A DNA stretch of 64,000 bases, from positions 5,402,581-5,466,580 of the forward strand of contig JAVLUZ010000142.1 of assembly GCA_036768485.1 (NCBI GenBank). The letters are read 5' to 3'. This document shows, piece after piece, positions 20,734 to 32,812 of this stretch. The DNA is from Mermis nigrescens (Eukaryota > Nematoda > Enoplea > Mermithida > Mermithidae). Made by a program: the position numbers and the translations under genes. Below the pieces are notes generated by a model. It made no database searches. It was given only the letters and a program-made list of their open reading frames with translations, and had not been told where the DNA came from. The number at the start of each line of letters is the position of its first letter. The first letter of the stretch is position 1.

Positions 20734-23700
20734 GCATAGTATCGTATTTGAATATTATGTATAAACTGAGTTTTTAAATAAATAATGAAAATAAATATAA
20801 CGCACCCTGTCATCCTGGCAAAGTTTTTAATTATTCCGCCTCATATGGGAAGGATGAATGCTTACAGGGTGACTTATAATCACGATATTATATATCGTTA
20901 ATAAGCGTATTGCTTAAACTATCATAGCCCTCTTATGGTTCTTAAATTGTCTGTTTTCGACATGAGGAAGGGAGTAAATCGAGCTGAAAGTTCATTTTAT
21001 CCACTAAAATGCTTGTTTAAACTAGATTATTTAATTTGCTTCTAGATTACAAATCTAAGCACACAATACAATCTAATATGAAATTTTTTCCATAGAAAGC
21101 TATCAGGCTTTATTAAGACCTTGACTGATAATTCTGTTTTCTACTATAAACTTCAAATTTTTCTTGTTATACCTGACTTTTTCCATTCGACACTGTGTCA
21201 TTTTTTGAAGATCTGAGGAGTGGATAGTTTATATAGGCCCTCACCCTTCTCCCTTACACATATATTAAAATTTACATTATTAGGTTTTTTGAATATGTTT
21301 TTTAGGTAAGAAAAAATTTGAAGATTTAGTGACAAAGGAATGTAATTTTGCATCTTTTCTAACATCTTACCTTTCGAAAAAACTTTTAAGGCCGATGGGG
21401 GCGGCACTTTAAATATGGATCTGTCCAAGTGTGATGTTTTCTATCTTTCAGTATGCATAACGTGCTTTTTCATATCGAAATAGGTAGCAGTTTTGCTTGA
21501 TTTTTAGGGTTTAGCAAATCAACAGTTTCATAAAAAGTGAAAAAAGGCCTTATATTTTTGCACATTAATTAAAAAACTGTAAAGTTTATTTTCGATTCTC
21601 GAAATTTTCAATAAAAATGGCATAAATATTTGGAAAGAGCTCAGAAAATTAAAGTTTCGCTCAAAATCGGTGGTGAGAGATCCGCATGTCCCTTATTACA
21701 AGCAGACACGCACATGGGGTTTCAGGATCTGAATGTCTGGCGTAGTAAATATACAATTTTCAGAAAAAAGGAGATGAAATTAACGGAAAAAATGGACGAA
21801 ATCGACATTACACATGCATACTGGGGGTGTGGAGGGTATCCTCCCTTCCACAACTTTTGAAAGGCATGCCCCCCTCAGGCCATTTGAGGACCAAAACCTA
21901 TTGTTGGAATTATGAAAGAGCGCCAATTGATGCTCAACAGTATAATCTGAATTTTTTTAGTATTACTCTGTCCATTCATTCATTCAGACACTTTTTGTCC
22001 ATTATTCTGTCCATATTTGATAGTTTAAGTAATTTCATCGTTTTTATTATCATTTGTTTTCATGCAAACTTAATCTCGAATATTCAAAAGGAGTTAAACA
22101 CAACGAATTCAAGCATTTTTACGGGTTGTGACGGGGGAGGGGGTAACAAACAATACAAAATCTAAAAAATCAACTTAAACTCATCATTTTAGCGTCATAA
22201 TTAGTCTTAAAAATTAATCATGTATCCCCCGGGAAAGTCGGTTTACCCCCTCCCAGAACTTTTGACCTTGTGCATGTATGACGTTTGTATCAAAATTTAT
22301 AGGCATTTCAATCCCTTTTACACTGCGAAGCACTGATCCTGGGTTGGGTTATCAGGCCCTTGAAATTTCGAGTCCATTCTTCGGACATTTACGTTTATTT
22401 TATTTCTTATCATTCAAACTTCTTTGATATTTTTTATTATTGCACCTATGTTGCCTGGCAATATTAAGTGATAATACAAAACTATGTTTTATTATAATCT
22501 AGATTGCTAAACTTCTATGCGAAGCGAACATTGATTAAATTTGAATTGACATAAAAAGTAAAGCTACTTTAGATAATATATGTAAAAATTGATTCTTTAA
22601 AGATTTTTGAATATATTTTTCGATACTTCGAACCGAATCTACAAATATTTCATATTTTTAGTGCTAACAAAAGCGTCAAAAGAGCTTCGAGTAGCTTTTC
22701 TAATTTCGACACCACGGACCGAATTTCGCCGAGTTTGAAACATAAGGGGTTCTCATCCTTTTTGTTAGATCCAATGACGCCCGAAAGGCGAAATTCGAAG
22801 ATCATAAATTGTTATGTACAATCCAGGGAAAGCCAATACTGCGATTATGATAAGATTAGGTAGGTTGGATTCATGTGTGTGACAGAGGGTGAGGATGAGG
22901 GACCCCCACTCAAAGTTGATCCACCGCCATTCCCTCAAAGACCGAGATTTTTCGCCTTTTCCCAATTTTTGACAAAAATGTGCTTTTTTAAGGTTATTTT
23001 AAAGTGCTTTTTACCATTTTTGAATTAAAGGCAATTTAACCCCCTTCCTCTCCATAAAAAGGGCAGGCTACTATATATACATGTAGTAGGGAATTGGGAG
23101 ATCACCCACCCGAACTTGGTCGCTCCCCGTCCCACAAAAGCTAGAAATCTTAGTACCCCGCCCCTTCCTCCGATTTCAGTAGAAACTTGTATTTTTTGCC
23201 CGTTTTCAGGTCGATTTTGGGCCAAAAACTGGAGATCATTCAACCCCCTCCCACTCCTAAACTTAGCGGTGGACTCCCCCACTCGAAATTTGGAGTCGCT
23301 ATATGTATGCAGGGCACTCTCAGAATGTGGAGCTGTTGAAAGTCTTGTTGAATTTACTTATCATTCACTACACTCTTACTTTACACCAAAAGATTAATCA
23401 ATGATCTTTATTTTATTTATTTAACTTAAATCCTCGTTGTTTTTCATGCCGCATTGGGTGCTGTTTGCTTAACAACCTCAGCTTATTGATAGACTTGTTA
23501 TTCTCATTTTTCTCATCAAAGTGGCTTTATTTCGTAGTAGTACATAAGGCTTAACCTTTATTCGAAATTTTCTGAGGAGAAACTGAATTCTCGATCTAAT
23601 ATCGGGCTGTCTTCTCTTCTCTAACTTTTTAAATGTCTGTCTCGTTTTTTTGCAAATGAGCTTACTGTTTAATTCTAAGTTATTATTATTACTCTTTTTC

Positions 23701-24608
23701 TGCTTCACATTCGAGAATACGGCTTTTGATCAATTTTCAGTTTAAGAATCTATTTGTTTTGCATTTTTAAATTTAAACATTAGTCGTTTTTTAACGTTTG
23801 ATCAAGCTTCGAAATATAATCATATTTACCCTAAATTTTTCAGTCCTTTTGCTACCAGACATGCACGTTGGGGGTTCTAGACAATACGAAATATGAAAAT
23901 AGACCATTTTCTGGAGAAAATAAGGCAAAACGACGGCCTAAATTTGATAAAATCAAAAAGGTTTTGCATATTTTTACCTTTTTTAAGTAAAAAATAAAAC
24001 CTAGAAGTAAAAAAGCAAAGAAACCTAACTTTTTAAGAAGTTAAACAAGCAAAGTGCAGTTCGTTGATTGAGCGTTTCCGGTACCACATCTGTCTCATTT
24101 TTGATTTGTTGCGCATCTTCTCTATGCACCTCGCACTTTTGTCAAATATTTACTTCAATAAGTATCCAGAATCGAGTAAAATTGAGGAACAATTTAGCGT
24201 CGCAAATTTCTTTGAGAGTTCACTTCAATCAAATTTGAAATAAGTAGGACTGATCGCAAAATAAAAAAAACCTTTAAGACAACTTTTGAAAATTTAGAGA
24301 AAATAATCAGTTCGAAATATTAACCTATCTATCTAATCCAAACATGTTGCAGTGACTTTAATGACCTTCAATTTTTGACCAAAAAAGCAACATCAAGTGG
24401 CTTAAAGGCGCGAATTTTGCGGAAAATCTGGAAAAGGGATCCCTCTATACATGGACCTGGGAATTTGTCTGTGGGTCTGATCTGAATTCCCACCCCCGCG
24501 AATCCGGCGGACATCACACTTAATCGGTAGACCCCCAGAATTCAATTTTAGGCGATCTTGCCCCGATGAAACCCCCTCCCCTCCCTCAAGAATTTGGCTA
24601 CTACTGAC
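20734..24608. other. Long unassigned stretch with family J-like repeats
   Basis: I see no supported gene. Blocks at 21815-22280 and 22885-23330 show the CCCCC-rich, ACATGTA-edged look of family J. Short open frames here have no recognisable motif or exon border that I could defend. Confidence 0.35.
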
Positions 24609-25048
24609 CAGTGTTTTTTTTGTACAAGGTCCGTCTGTACATACATGTACAAAGATGGTCCCCGAAAGTCTTTGTGCATTTTGTACACACAAATTTTTGG
24701 GTCCGATAATATGGTACAGTAGCGATTTTAGTGTAGCAAAAACAGAGTTGTTCGACCTTTGGTAGTGTATTTTAGCTAATTTCTTGGTTTCTGAGGGTAA
24801 AAATCACTAATAATCGTCTTAAAACGGCGCGAAGCGCCGGAAAATTTGATATTTTCCCTCTCAAAATGCAATTTATGACATTATAAAGATATATAGAACA
24901 CACAATTACTCATTTCGGAAAATTTTTGCGAATTTTAAACCTTTTTGCAGTTTTTGTCTTCCCAAAAATCTGTGTACATGTACAAAGACGGTCCCCAAAA
25001 ATATTTGTACATCAGGAAAAATCTTTGCCGAATACAAAAAAAACACTG
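24609..25048. mobile_element. Family H MITE, copy 3
   Basis: It starts CAGTGTTTTTTTTGTACAAG and ends AATACAAAAAAAACACTG. The flanks CTACTGAC (24601-24608) and CTGCCCAC (25049-25056) agree at five of eight sites, so the insertion is old. It ends 60 bp before the 5-phosphatase exon and contains a hairpin at 24825-24839. Confidence 0.7.
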
Positions 25049-25108
25049 CTGCCCACCTGTGATCTCCATCTTCCCTATTAATATTTTATGCAAGCGTTTT
25101 TGTTATAG

Positions 25109-25219
25109 CGTACTTTGTGCCACTTATAATGTCAATGGACAGGCTTGTAACAGAACCAATCTATCGGAATGGTTGGCTCACCAGTGCGTCAAGGAAGCGC
25201 CAGACATTTACGCCGTCGG
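25109..25219 (+). CDS. Internal exon of an inositol polyphosphate 5-phosphatase (OCRL/INPP5B/synaptojanin-like)
   Basis: The exon encodes VLCATYNVNGQ, then about 14 residues, then APDIYAVG. This matches the opening of the inositol polyphosphate 5-phosphatase catalytic domain, where TYNVNG (strand 1) and PDIYxxGFQE are conserved. In the family this enzyme removes the 5-phosphate from PI(4,5)P2 and related lipids on membranes. The borders are an acceptor TTTTTGTTATAG (AG at 25107-25108) and a donor GG|GTAATT (25220). The exon is 111 bp, a multiple of three, and its phase leaves the final Gly codon split just before the expected FQE. I could not find the next exon (GFQELDL) or the NSRL and DHRP-type motifs downstream, where transposons fill the sequence. 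It may be one exon of a gene with very long introns or a stranded fragment. The subfamily is not resolvable. Confidence 0.7.
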
Positions 25220-25226
25220 GTAATTT

Positions 25227-25861
25227 AGAATTTAGTTAGTTTAGATTAATTAGTTTTAGTTTAGTTTTAGTTTTTTATTTTTCGTTCAATTTTTAGTGTA
25301 ACCTTCGCACAGTTTACATTTAGGCTCGTATTTTGCTCTTTTTGTTTATCTGAGTAAAATATTTGATAAAGTATCACTATTTGTTTGTATTTATCGTCTA
25401 TCAGAGCAAATAGAATAATAAGCCTAAAAAAAGTGCAAAGTAAACCACATTTCAGAAAATCGCATCCAAAATTTTTCAAAGTCAAAAAGTGCCTGATAAT
25501 ATATGGTATAGCGAAAAAACACCGTTTTCTCGCGTCTCTCAATGAGAGTTATCCATTAGCATCAAAAAAAAACCGCAGAAAAACAGAAAACATTCTGAAA
25601 ATCAATTTCTGGGTGGGTCTAGCGGATTTTTTTCGGGGGGGGGAGAATGTGAATTCTGGGGGTCCAGAATCCCCCGATGCCCATGTTCTGTATTATATCT
25701 TGTAATCCCAACAAATATTAACGCTTGACGTGCATATCTACAAGCAAGAATATGTGCATAGGTACATATAAGGGGTAGGGGCAGGGTCGTACTATGAGGC
25801 ATGGTAAAGCACGCTATTATTGGCCCCGGCCCCGGCTTAAAAAAGGCGGCCCCGGCACAGC

Positions 25862-25865
<4 letters not shown>
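25227..25865. other. Putative intron sequence with repeats
   Basis: AT-rich sequence after the 5-phosphatase donor. A family G-like block (GGGGGGGGAGAATG... CCAGAATCCCCCGATG) lies at about 25500-25690 and a GC-rich GGCCCCGGCCCCGG word at 25820-25835. No exon is seen. Confidence 0.4.

Positions 25866-25952
<87 letters not shown>
25866..25952. repeat. (AT)n microsatellite, left of the foldback element
   Basis: About 85 bp of uninterrupted TA. A similar run abuts the right end of the same element at 29201-29304. Confidence 0.95.
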
Positions 25953-25955
<3 letters not shown>

Positions 25956-26746
25956 TACGCGCCTGGAATTTTGCGTGCGCAGTCTCCGTGTTAACGCACC
26001 TGTTGCAGTCGGATTTTAGCGAGCGGACCTCATTGGCCATTAGTGGGCCGCTGTTAAGCACTTGCAGCCGATTGACGGACTGCTTTCGAACTACTGCGGC
26101 CGTTTGTGGACTGCAGTGGCTGTTGAATGCTGACTGCAGTTACTTTACTGTAAGTACGGAAACATGCATAGTATCACTGCTAGCATATTGCGTTATTTGT
26201 TGCACAAACGGGAAAAAATTTTCCCAATCTGCTTTGATTTTTCGCATGCGTGCGTTTCACAAAGTGTGTGCGGCAGCAGGTCCAGTTCGAGAAAAAGGTA
26301 AAAATAGATTGGAATTTTCGTGCATTTCATTATAATTCTGGTTTCCTCCATTGGAATCTCATCTAAGAGATTATGGGCATAAAAATTGAAGAGAATAGTA
26401 TTTCCTGTGTGCGATCGATTGCATATTGCTCTGCAGCAAAAGAGCATTTTTAAATTAATTTCAGGCTGAGAGCGTTCCGCATTTTAAAACACATTCATGG
26501 TCAATAAATAGTAAAAGATTTAAAAATCATAAGCCCGAAATTTCTTTTTGCCATTAGTTATATGATTTTAAACAGCGCATCTTTTCGACTTAATCAAAAT
26601 TAGCAATAAAATCAAAGCAAATGCTCTCATCTTTTGGAGGAAAAGTTTTTTCAAGAGGGTATTTTCCGTCTTACACAAACCATATTTTTCACTCTTATAT
26701 TGTAAAATTGGGAAGAGAGAATGAATAGTGACTGTAAGGTCGAAGC

Positions 26747-27634
26747 CAGTGGCGTAACCAGGAGGGGGCGCGGGGGCCTCAGAAATGAAAAAATAATTTT
26801 CTAAAGCAAAGAGGGACCCTTTGCTTTTTTCTTCAGATGAAGTGAAAACGGATTGTGGACTGCCATAATGCGCTTGCGTTTTCAGCACACTTTTAGCTTC
26901 CTAAACTCAAAATTTTCCGGCGCTTCGCGCCGGATTTCTTATGTTCCATTTCTTCTTACCTTATAAGCCCAGATTTTACTTAAAAATAACAAATTTGTCA
27001 AACATTTTCGGCCCTTCGCGCCGGATTTCTTATGCTCTATCTTTTTTCTCAGCTTAGACGCCCAGATTTTACTTAAACTAGCAAATTTGTCAAAAAATGT
27101 CGGCGCTTCGCGCCGGATTTCTTTTGCTCTATCTTTTTTCTTACCTTAGACGCCCAGATTTGACCTAAAAATAGCGAATTTGTCAAAAAAATTTCGGCGC
27201 TTCGCACCGGATTTCTTTTGCTCTATCTTTTTTCTTACCTTAGACGCCCAGATTTTACTTAAAAATAGCGAGTTTGTCAAAAATTTTCGGCGATTCGCGC
27301 CGATTTATTATTTTCTGTATTAGTTTTCTTTTACAAAACTGCAGAATCAAATGCAAAGAAAAGAATTTCGAAATGTTTTGAGTCAAGCTTTAATTTAATA
27401 TTGAGAAATTAGTCATACCCATAGGTTAAAAGATAGATTTTTGATATCCAAATTTGGAATCAAGGACGAGAAATTTTTGAACGTTTTAAAATTTTTTACT
27501 TCATAATGGAATAGATCTTGTTGACAAATGCTCAAAAATGCCATTATTTTCGCGTATCTCCTAATGGTTCCCGAGATATAGGACTTCAAAAATTTTGACC
27601 CTCCCCGAAATAAAAATCCCTGGTTACGCCCCTG
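26747..27634. mobile_element. hAT-like MITE (CAGTGGCGTAACCAGG) in the foldback's left arm
   Basis: It starts CAGTGGCGTAACCAGG and ends CCTGGTTACGCCCCTG. The flanks GTCGAAGC (26739-26746) and GTCTAAGC (27635-27642) differ at one base. The uninterrupted right arm of the foldback shows the empty site (GCTTAGACC). It contains a tandem array with hairpin words. Confidence 0.85.
26918..27312. repeat. Tandem repeat of about 95 bp, four to five units, each with a GGCGC hairpin
   Basis: Each unit runs CGGCGCTTCGCGCCGGATTT, then TTATGCTCTAT-like sequence, CTTAGACGCCCAGATTTTAC and AATTTGTCAAA. The hairpin words lie at about 26920, 27010, 27102, 27197 and 27290, with point changes (CCCTTCGCGCC, GCGCTTCGCACC). 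Confidence 0.85.
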
Positions 27635-29198
27635 GTCTAAGCTAAATATAAAATTTGAAAAAAATAGTGAAATACAGATGACAAATAGTTTTGCAAATTA
27701 ATTGTACATCATGCATAGTGCGCTGAGTTATTTTGGTTGCAATATTTCGATTTATTCCCACTTGAAAGTTCGTCAAAATTCAACGCTCGGTTTCTAAACT
27801 TTTTGCGCAGGAGATTCAAGTTTTAGGCACAGCCTGTTGCAAACGCCAGTCAATTAGCTATCTGATCAGCAAAATTTATGCTTCCTCAGTCAAACAGAGA
27901 GCAGGGAACGCGAGCAAAATCTTTCTAAGCTTGTGTATTAAAATATCAGGAGGTAAAAATTTGTTGTCGTATTTTCAAGCTTTGCGGAGGTGCGCATGCT
28001 TCGCTGAATAGAATAAATACAAAATGGTAGATACGCATATAAAGTACTTTAATTGAACAAGGAAAATTGCGAAGGAAGTTGGGTGGTCAGAATAAAATTT
28101 GCGCGAAATAATAGAACGGGCAATATTTTTAACTATATGCTTGCCTGAGGAGACGACATTATATGATCTATTTCGCTTCTGGACTGAATATATTATTGAT
28201 GTACATATTGTATCTGAATAAATGAAAAAGGCGAAAATACAAAATATCTTGGAAAGCGGATAATCAGGAGCTTTTTATCAATTATGTATTTTAAAGGCAT
28301 TAAGATATTTATTGTTTAGTTTTTGATTTAACAAAATTTTATGATGTACAATTAATTTGCAAAACTATTTGTCATCTGTATTTCACTATTTTGTTAAATT
28401 TTATATTTAGCTTAGACCTTACAGTCACTATTCATTCTCTCTTCCCAATTTTGCAATATAAGAGTGAAAAATATGGTTTTTAAAGAAGGAATATACCCTT
28501 TTTGAAAAACCTTTCCCTCCAAAAGATACGAGCAATTTGCTTTGATTTTATTGCTAATTTTGATTAAGTCGAAAAGATGCGCTGTTTAAAATCATATAAC
28601 TAATGGCAAAGAAATTTCGGGCTTATGATTTTTTAAATCTTTTACTATTTATTGACCATGAATGTCTTTTAAAACGCGGAACGCTCTCAGCCTGAAATTA
28701 ATTTAAAATGCTCTTTTGCTGCAGAGCAATATGCAATCGATCGCACACAGGAAATACTATTCTCTTCAATTTTTATGCCCATAACCTCTTAGATGAGATT
28801 CCAATGGAGGAAACCAGAATTATAATGATATGCACGAAAATTCCAATCTATTTTTACCTTTTTTCTCGGACTGGACCTGCTGCGCGCACACACTTTTGAA
28901 ACGCACGCATGCGAAAAATCAAAGCAGATTGGGAAAATTTTTCCCGTTTGTGCGACAAATAACGCAATATGCTAGCAGTGATACTATACATGTTTCCGTA
29001 CTTACAGTAAAGTAACTGCAGTCAGCATCCAACAGCCACTGCAGTCCACGAACGGCCGCAGTAGTTCGGAAAGCAGTCCGTCAATCGGCTGCAAGTGCTT
29101 AACAGCGGCCCACTAATGGCCAATGAGGTCCGCTCGCTAAAATCCGACTGCAACAAAAGTTAATGGGAGACTGCGCATGCAAAATTCCAGGCGCGTAC

Positions 29199-29304
<106 letters not shown>

Positions 29305-29517
29305 CAGGGAGCGGATTTAGAGGGGGGCGGCCGCCCGCCCGTTGGCCCAGCCTAATGAGTTGCGCAAAATTAAGCATTTTTGAGCGATTTTTAGCGATTT
29401 TTGGGTTAAAACGGCTAATTTTTCCGCCCAGAAGTCAGAGGGTTCCGCCCCCCCCCCCCCCCCCCTTAGAGGGGTACCGCCCCCCCCCCCTCCAGGAAAA
29501 TCCTAGATCCGCCACTG
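29305..29517. mobile_element. hAT-like MITE (CAGnGGCGGAT type) in (AT)n
   Basis: It starts CAGGGAGCGGATTTAGAGG and ends CCTAGATCCGCCACTG. The flanks TATATACT and TATATATA agree at most sites but lie in microsatellite. C-runs (29451-29465, 29480-29490) fill the interior. Confidence 0.7.
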
Positions 29518-29850
29518 TATATATATTGTTTGTTTATTGATTTATTGATTCACTTATTATTTGTTAGGAAGGCACTTTATTTTTTTGATTTTCGAGTACA
29601 AATATTCTAAGTGTCCCATATTTGACGTCTCGTTTCAGTTCTCAGTTGACAGAAAATAAGGCAAAAGCAATAGAAAAATCGAGGGAAAAACGAAAGTTTA
29701 ACTCCAGGCTTTTTTCAAACTCTGAGAACATGTTTTAGATTGCGGAATAGACCCAGACTCCACCCGTATTTACATATTTGGTAGATCTTTTCGCTATCCC
29801 TTTCACGGTTATAGTTTTGATGGTCTTACATGAAATAGGGGTATGGGCAG

Positions 29851-30244
29851 CACTATTTTTTTGTTTCGGTAAAGATTTTTGCCGATGTACAAAGACTTTT
29901 TGGGACCGTCGTTTGTACATGTATAAAGATTTTCGGGAAGATAAAAATTGCAAAAATGTCTGAAATTCGCAAAAACGCGCCGAAATGAGTAATTGTGTGT
30001 TCTATATATCTTTATAATGGCAGAAATTGCATTGCAAAAGGAAAAATGTCGACTGTGTCGTTTTAAGACGATTCTTAGTGATTTTTGCCTTAAGTGACCC
30101 AGAAATTAGCTAAAGTACAAAACCAAAAGTCGAACAACTCTGTCCATATTTTAGTACTCAAAAATGTGTGTATACAAAATGTACAAAGACTCTTTGGGAC
30201 CATTTTTGTACATGTACAAACGGATCCTTTACGAAAAAACACTG
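29851..30244. mobile_element. Family H MITE, copy 4, opposite orientation
   Basis: The left end CACTATTTTTTTG is degraded; the right end is ACGAAAAAACACTG. The flanks ATGGGCAG (29843-29850) and ATGGGAAG (30245-30252) differ at one base and fit nTnnnnAn. Confidence 0.8.
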
Positions 30245-30252
30245 ATGGGAAG

Positions 30253-31533
30253 GCACTTAGCTGCGGGGGATAGGGTAGGATTAGTCCTTAAAATTTTGGA
30301 AGTAAACTACCATTTTTTACAAAGGTCCCAAAAGGGAAAAAAATTGAAAATTTGTGAGGCGTATTTGAAAGACCAATAGGAAAGATTTTAGCTCTTTTTT
30401 AGCCGAATAAACCCAGATTTTTAGGCGCTTCGCCCCGAATTCACAGCTTTTTGTGCACAATGTTTGTTTTCCAAATAGCCAAGTTTGACTGAGATATATT
30501 GCATATGCCATTATTTTACGTTTTTTTGCAATGTACCACAATCGAGCGTAAAACAAGCTAAACCAATTTTTAGTACGGTCGGGCATGAATATAATGTCGA
30601 TAAATTATTTGTTTGGCCATTTTATACAAAACCTTGTCGAGTATGATCGAAATTCGAATGCATATTAAAATTTTCGAATTTGAAAGGATTTTTTCGTCCT
30701 ATGCATGTGTAGATCTGAGAGATGTTCCAGAAATCAATTAATTTGGCTACTTTTAGAGATACTGGACTTTGATGTCTTGGTCCCAATGTAGAAGGTCAGC
30801 TAGTCAGCTAGTTACTTGTATAAGGAGGGATAGGCTAATCAAAACTAACAAATAATTCATCCGCTTCGTAAAAACAAGTTGCAATTTCAGACTCATCCCT
30901 TGACTGTTGTGCAGACCTTGATTTTTCAAGCCGTTTTTGATTTTTTATCCATTTTTGACAAAAATTCTAAGGCAAATAAAAAGCCTTCATACTTAAAAAA
31001 CTAAGCTTTACAACTGAGCGACTTGCTCACCGATCCTTCCAAACACGATCGACTATCGCCACATAAATTTGGACCCTTGCTCAGTTGTATTATTAGACAA
31101 TACAGTAATGCGAGCATACCTGAGCAATACGTGTAGGGGTCCAAAAGCTTTTGTAAGGTCAGGAAAAATGCCAAAAAAATTATGGTTGGGTTGAAGGATG
31201 TCATTTTTTAGATCTTTTCATCGAGCTCATTTTATTGGCAAATAAACGTCGCAAAAAAAGCCAAAAAATGATAATATCCTATCCCGAAAAATGTTACACA
31301 TTCTGGAGAAGGCCAAGACGATAGATGGGCAGCAGCCGAATTCTTGGGGGTTCGACGGAGCGAAATTGCCGAAAATAGCACGAAAAATTTAATTTTGGTG
31401 GTCTGTTGATTTTGGGAGTCCGCCAGCCCCCTCTAACGCGTATGTGTGGTCCATCCACACTCCCCACGCTCACTCGTGATTAAATGCTCTCGCTTTTGTT
31501 TTGCTTATTTTTCCGAAAATTTTTACATTGCAG
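30253..31533. other. Unassigned stretch before the 31.5-kb exon
   Basis: It contains one hairpin word (GGCGCTTCGCCCCG, about 30423) and a degraded family G-like block at 31320-31450 ending AACGCGTATGTGTGG. It is probably intron. No further exon could be defended. Confidence 0.35.
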
Positions 31534-32570
31534 AGGTCAACGAGGATCATATAATAGAATGGATAAAGTTGCAGGAGGAGCGAGATCGCGTATTTCGCCA
31601 GATTTTCGAGGACACAGTTATGCTGCAGCTCAATCGCGCCATCTTATCGGCTTATAATCATATCAATGCCCTGTTGTTGCATTCGTCGAGTTTGCGTCAC
31701 AAGTACTTGCCTTCAAGTTTACAGTCCGACTTGATTCGTTGCATCGACGGCCTTAAAAAATTGATCAATCGCCAAAAAGATGCCAAATTAGCCAAAATCG
31801 ACGTCACCGATCTTGATTCGATTCCTTCTCCGAATATTGATCAAGATGATAAAAAAATCGATTCGATAATCAGTTCAACTCCCGACGATTCGACAGCAAC
31901 GTCCGGTCCGTACGACCGACGAAGTTTTTACTACGCCGACGATAGCTTCGCCACGGACGTAGTCGCATCAGCGATCTTTGACCCCCACTTGACCGATACG
32001 GCTATTGATGGTCAATCGTCCGGCGCGATCAGTCCGGTACCGGGTCATCAGTTGACCTTTGACCCATCGCTGGCGAAAATCATTTTTGGTCAGTCATCCG
32101 ATAAGGCCAGCGCGGCGCTGGGTCTTCGGATGACCTCTGACCCCTGTCTGCCGCTTACGGTTCTCAGCGGCAAACCGTTCGTAGTACCGGAGCCAAAATT
32201 GCCAGTCAATCGTTCCCATTCGTCCGAACCGCTATTGACCAATCAGCAGGATGATCAGGATGGCGACGACGAAACCCTGGTGGGCGGGTCGTTTCCCGAT
32301 TTGACCGAATCGGGCTCCCTATCGACCGTTTACGACACGTGCTCGGAGGGCCTTTGCTCCACCATGTCGACGTGCTCGTTCGCGTCGGACCATTCGCAGC
32401 AGCGAGTGGCCCAAAGCGTGCCTTTGCCTAATTATTCGGTGGGCCTGAATATTTTCGGTGCCGGATGCCCGCAAATTGGGCTGGCCAGCTTGGCCCCCTC
32501 CTCGTCCAGCTTGCCCAAACTTCCCGTCGCGCAACGAGCGCAAGACGCTTTGAACAGCAGCATCGATTAG
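31534..32570 (+). CDS. Terminal exon of an unrecognised host gene
   Basis: The acceptor TTTTTACATTGCAG (AG at 31532-31533) opens a frame that runs to TAG at 32568-32570, about 345 residues. The first 90 residues are charged and probably helical (EERDRVFRQIFEDTVMLQ, then LLHSSSLRHKYLPSSLQSDL), suggesting a coiled or helical domain. The rest is Ser/Asp/Pro-rich, low in hydrophobics and probably disordered, ending RAQDALNSSID. Base composition (about half GC, codons rich in TCG and GAC) contrasts with the AT-rich surroundings and supports real coding. I do not recognise the family. Starting at the in-frame ATG upstream (31446) would run through the apparent intron, so I prefer a spliced start. 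It could belong to the same gene as the 5-phosphatase exon 6.3 kb upstream, but the rest of that domain is not visible between them. Confidence 0.7.
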
Positions 32571-32744
32571 AGTGTAAATATAAAAAAACTGGACTAGATT
32601 TGTGCCTATATCTGCATTTATTCGTTTTTTGTACAATTATTGCACGGTTTAAACTTACACGCAATAATTCGATTTTTTTGCTACGCCTGCGCATTTTTGG
32701 GCTCGTGTTGTGATTCGGTTTTTGAATTTCTTTGACTCTTTCAG

Positions 32745-32812
32745 ATATCCTCGGAATGGACGGTATACTGTACGAATTGGCATCAGACAGTAAAGGGAAT
32801 TTTGGGCGATGG
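32745..32812 (+). CDS. Weak candidate exon downstream of the 31.5-kb gene
   Basis: A canonical acceptor (TTTGACTCTTTCAG) and donor (TGG|GTATATGT) bracket an open 68-bp segment reading ILGMDGILYELASDSKG in one frame. Immediately after it a degraded family G repeat begins. It follows the stop of the preceding exon by 175 bp, so it would have to belong to an alternative transcript or another gene. Splice-like borders arise by chance, so this stays tentative. Confidence 0.25.
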
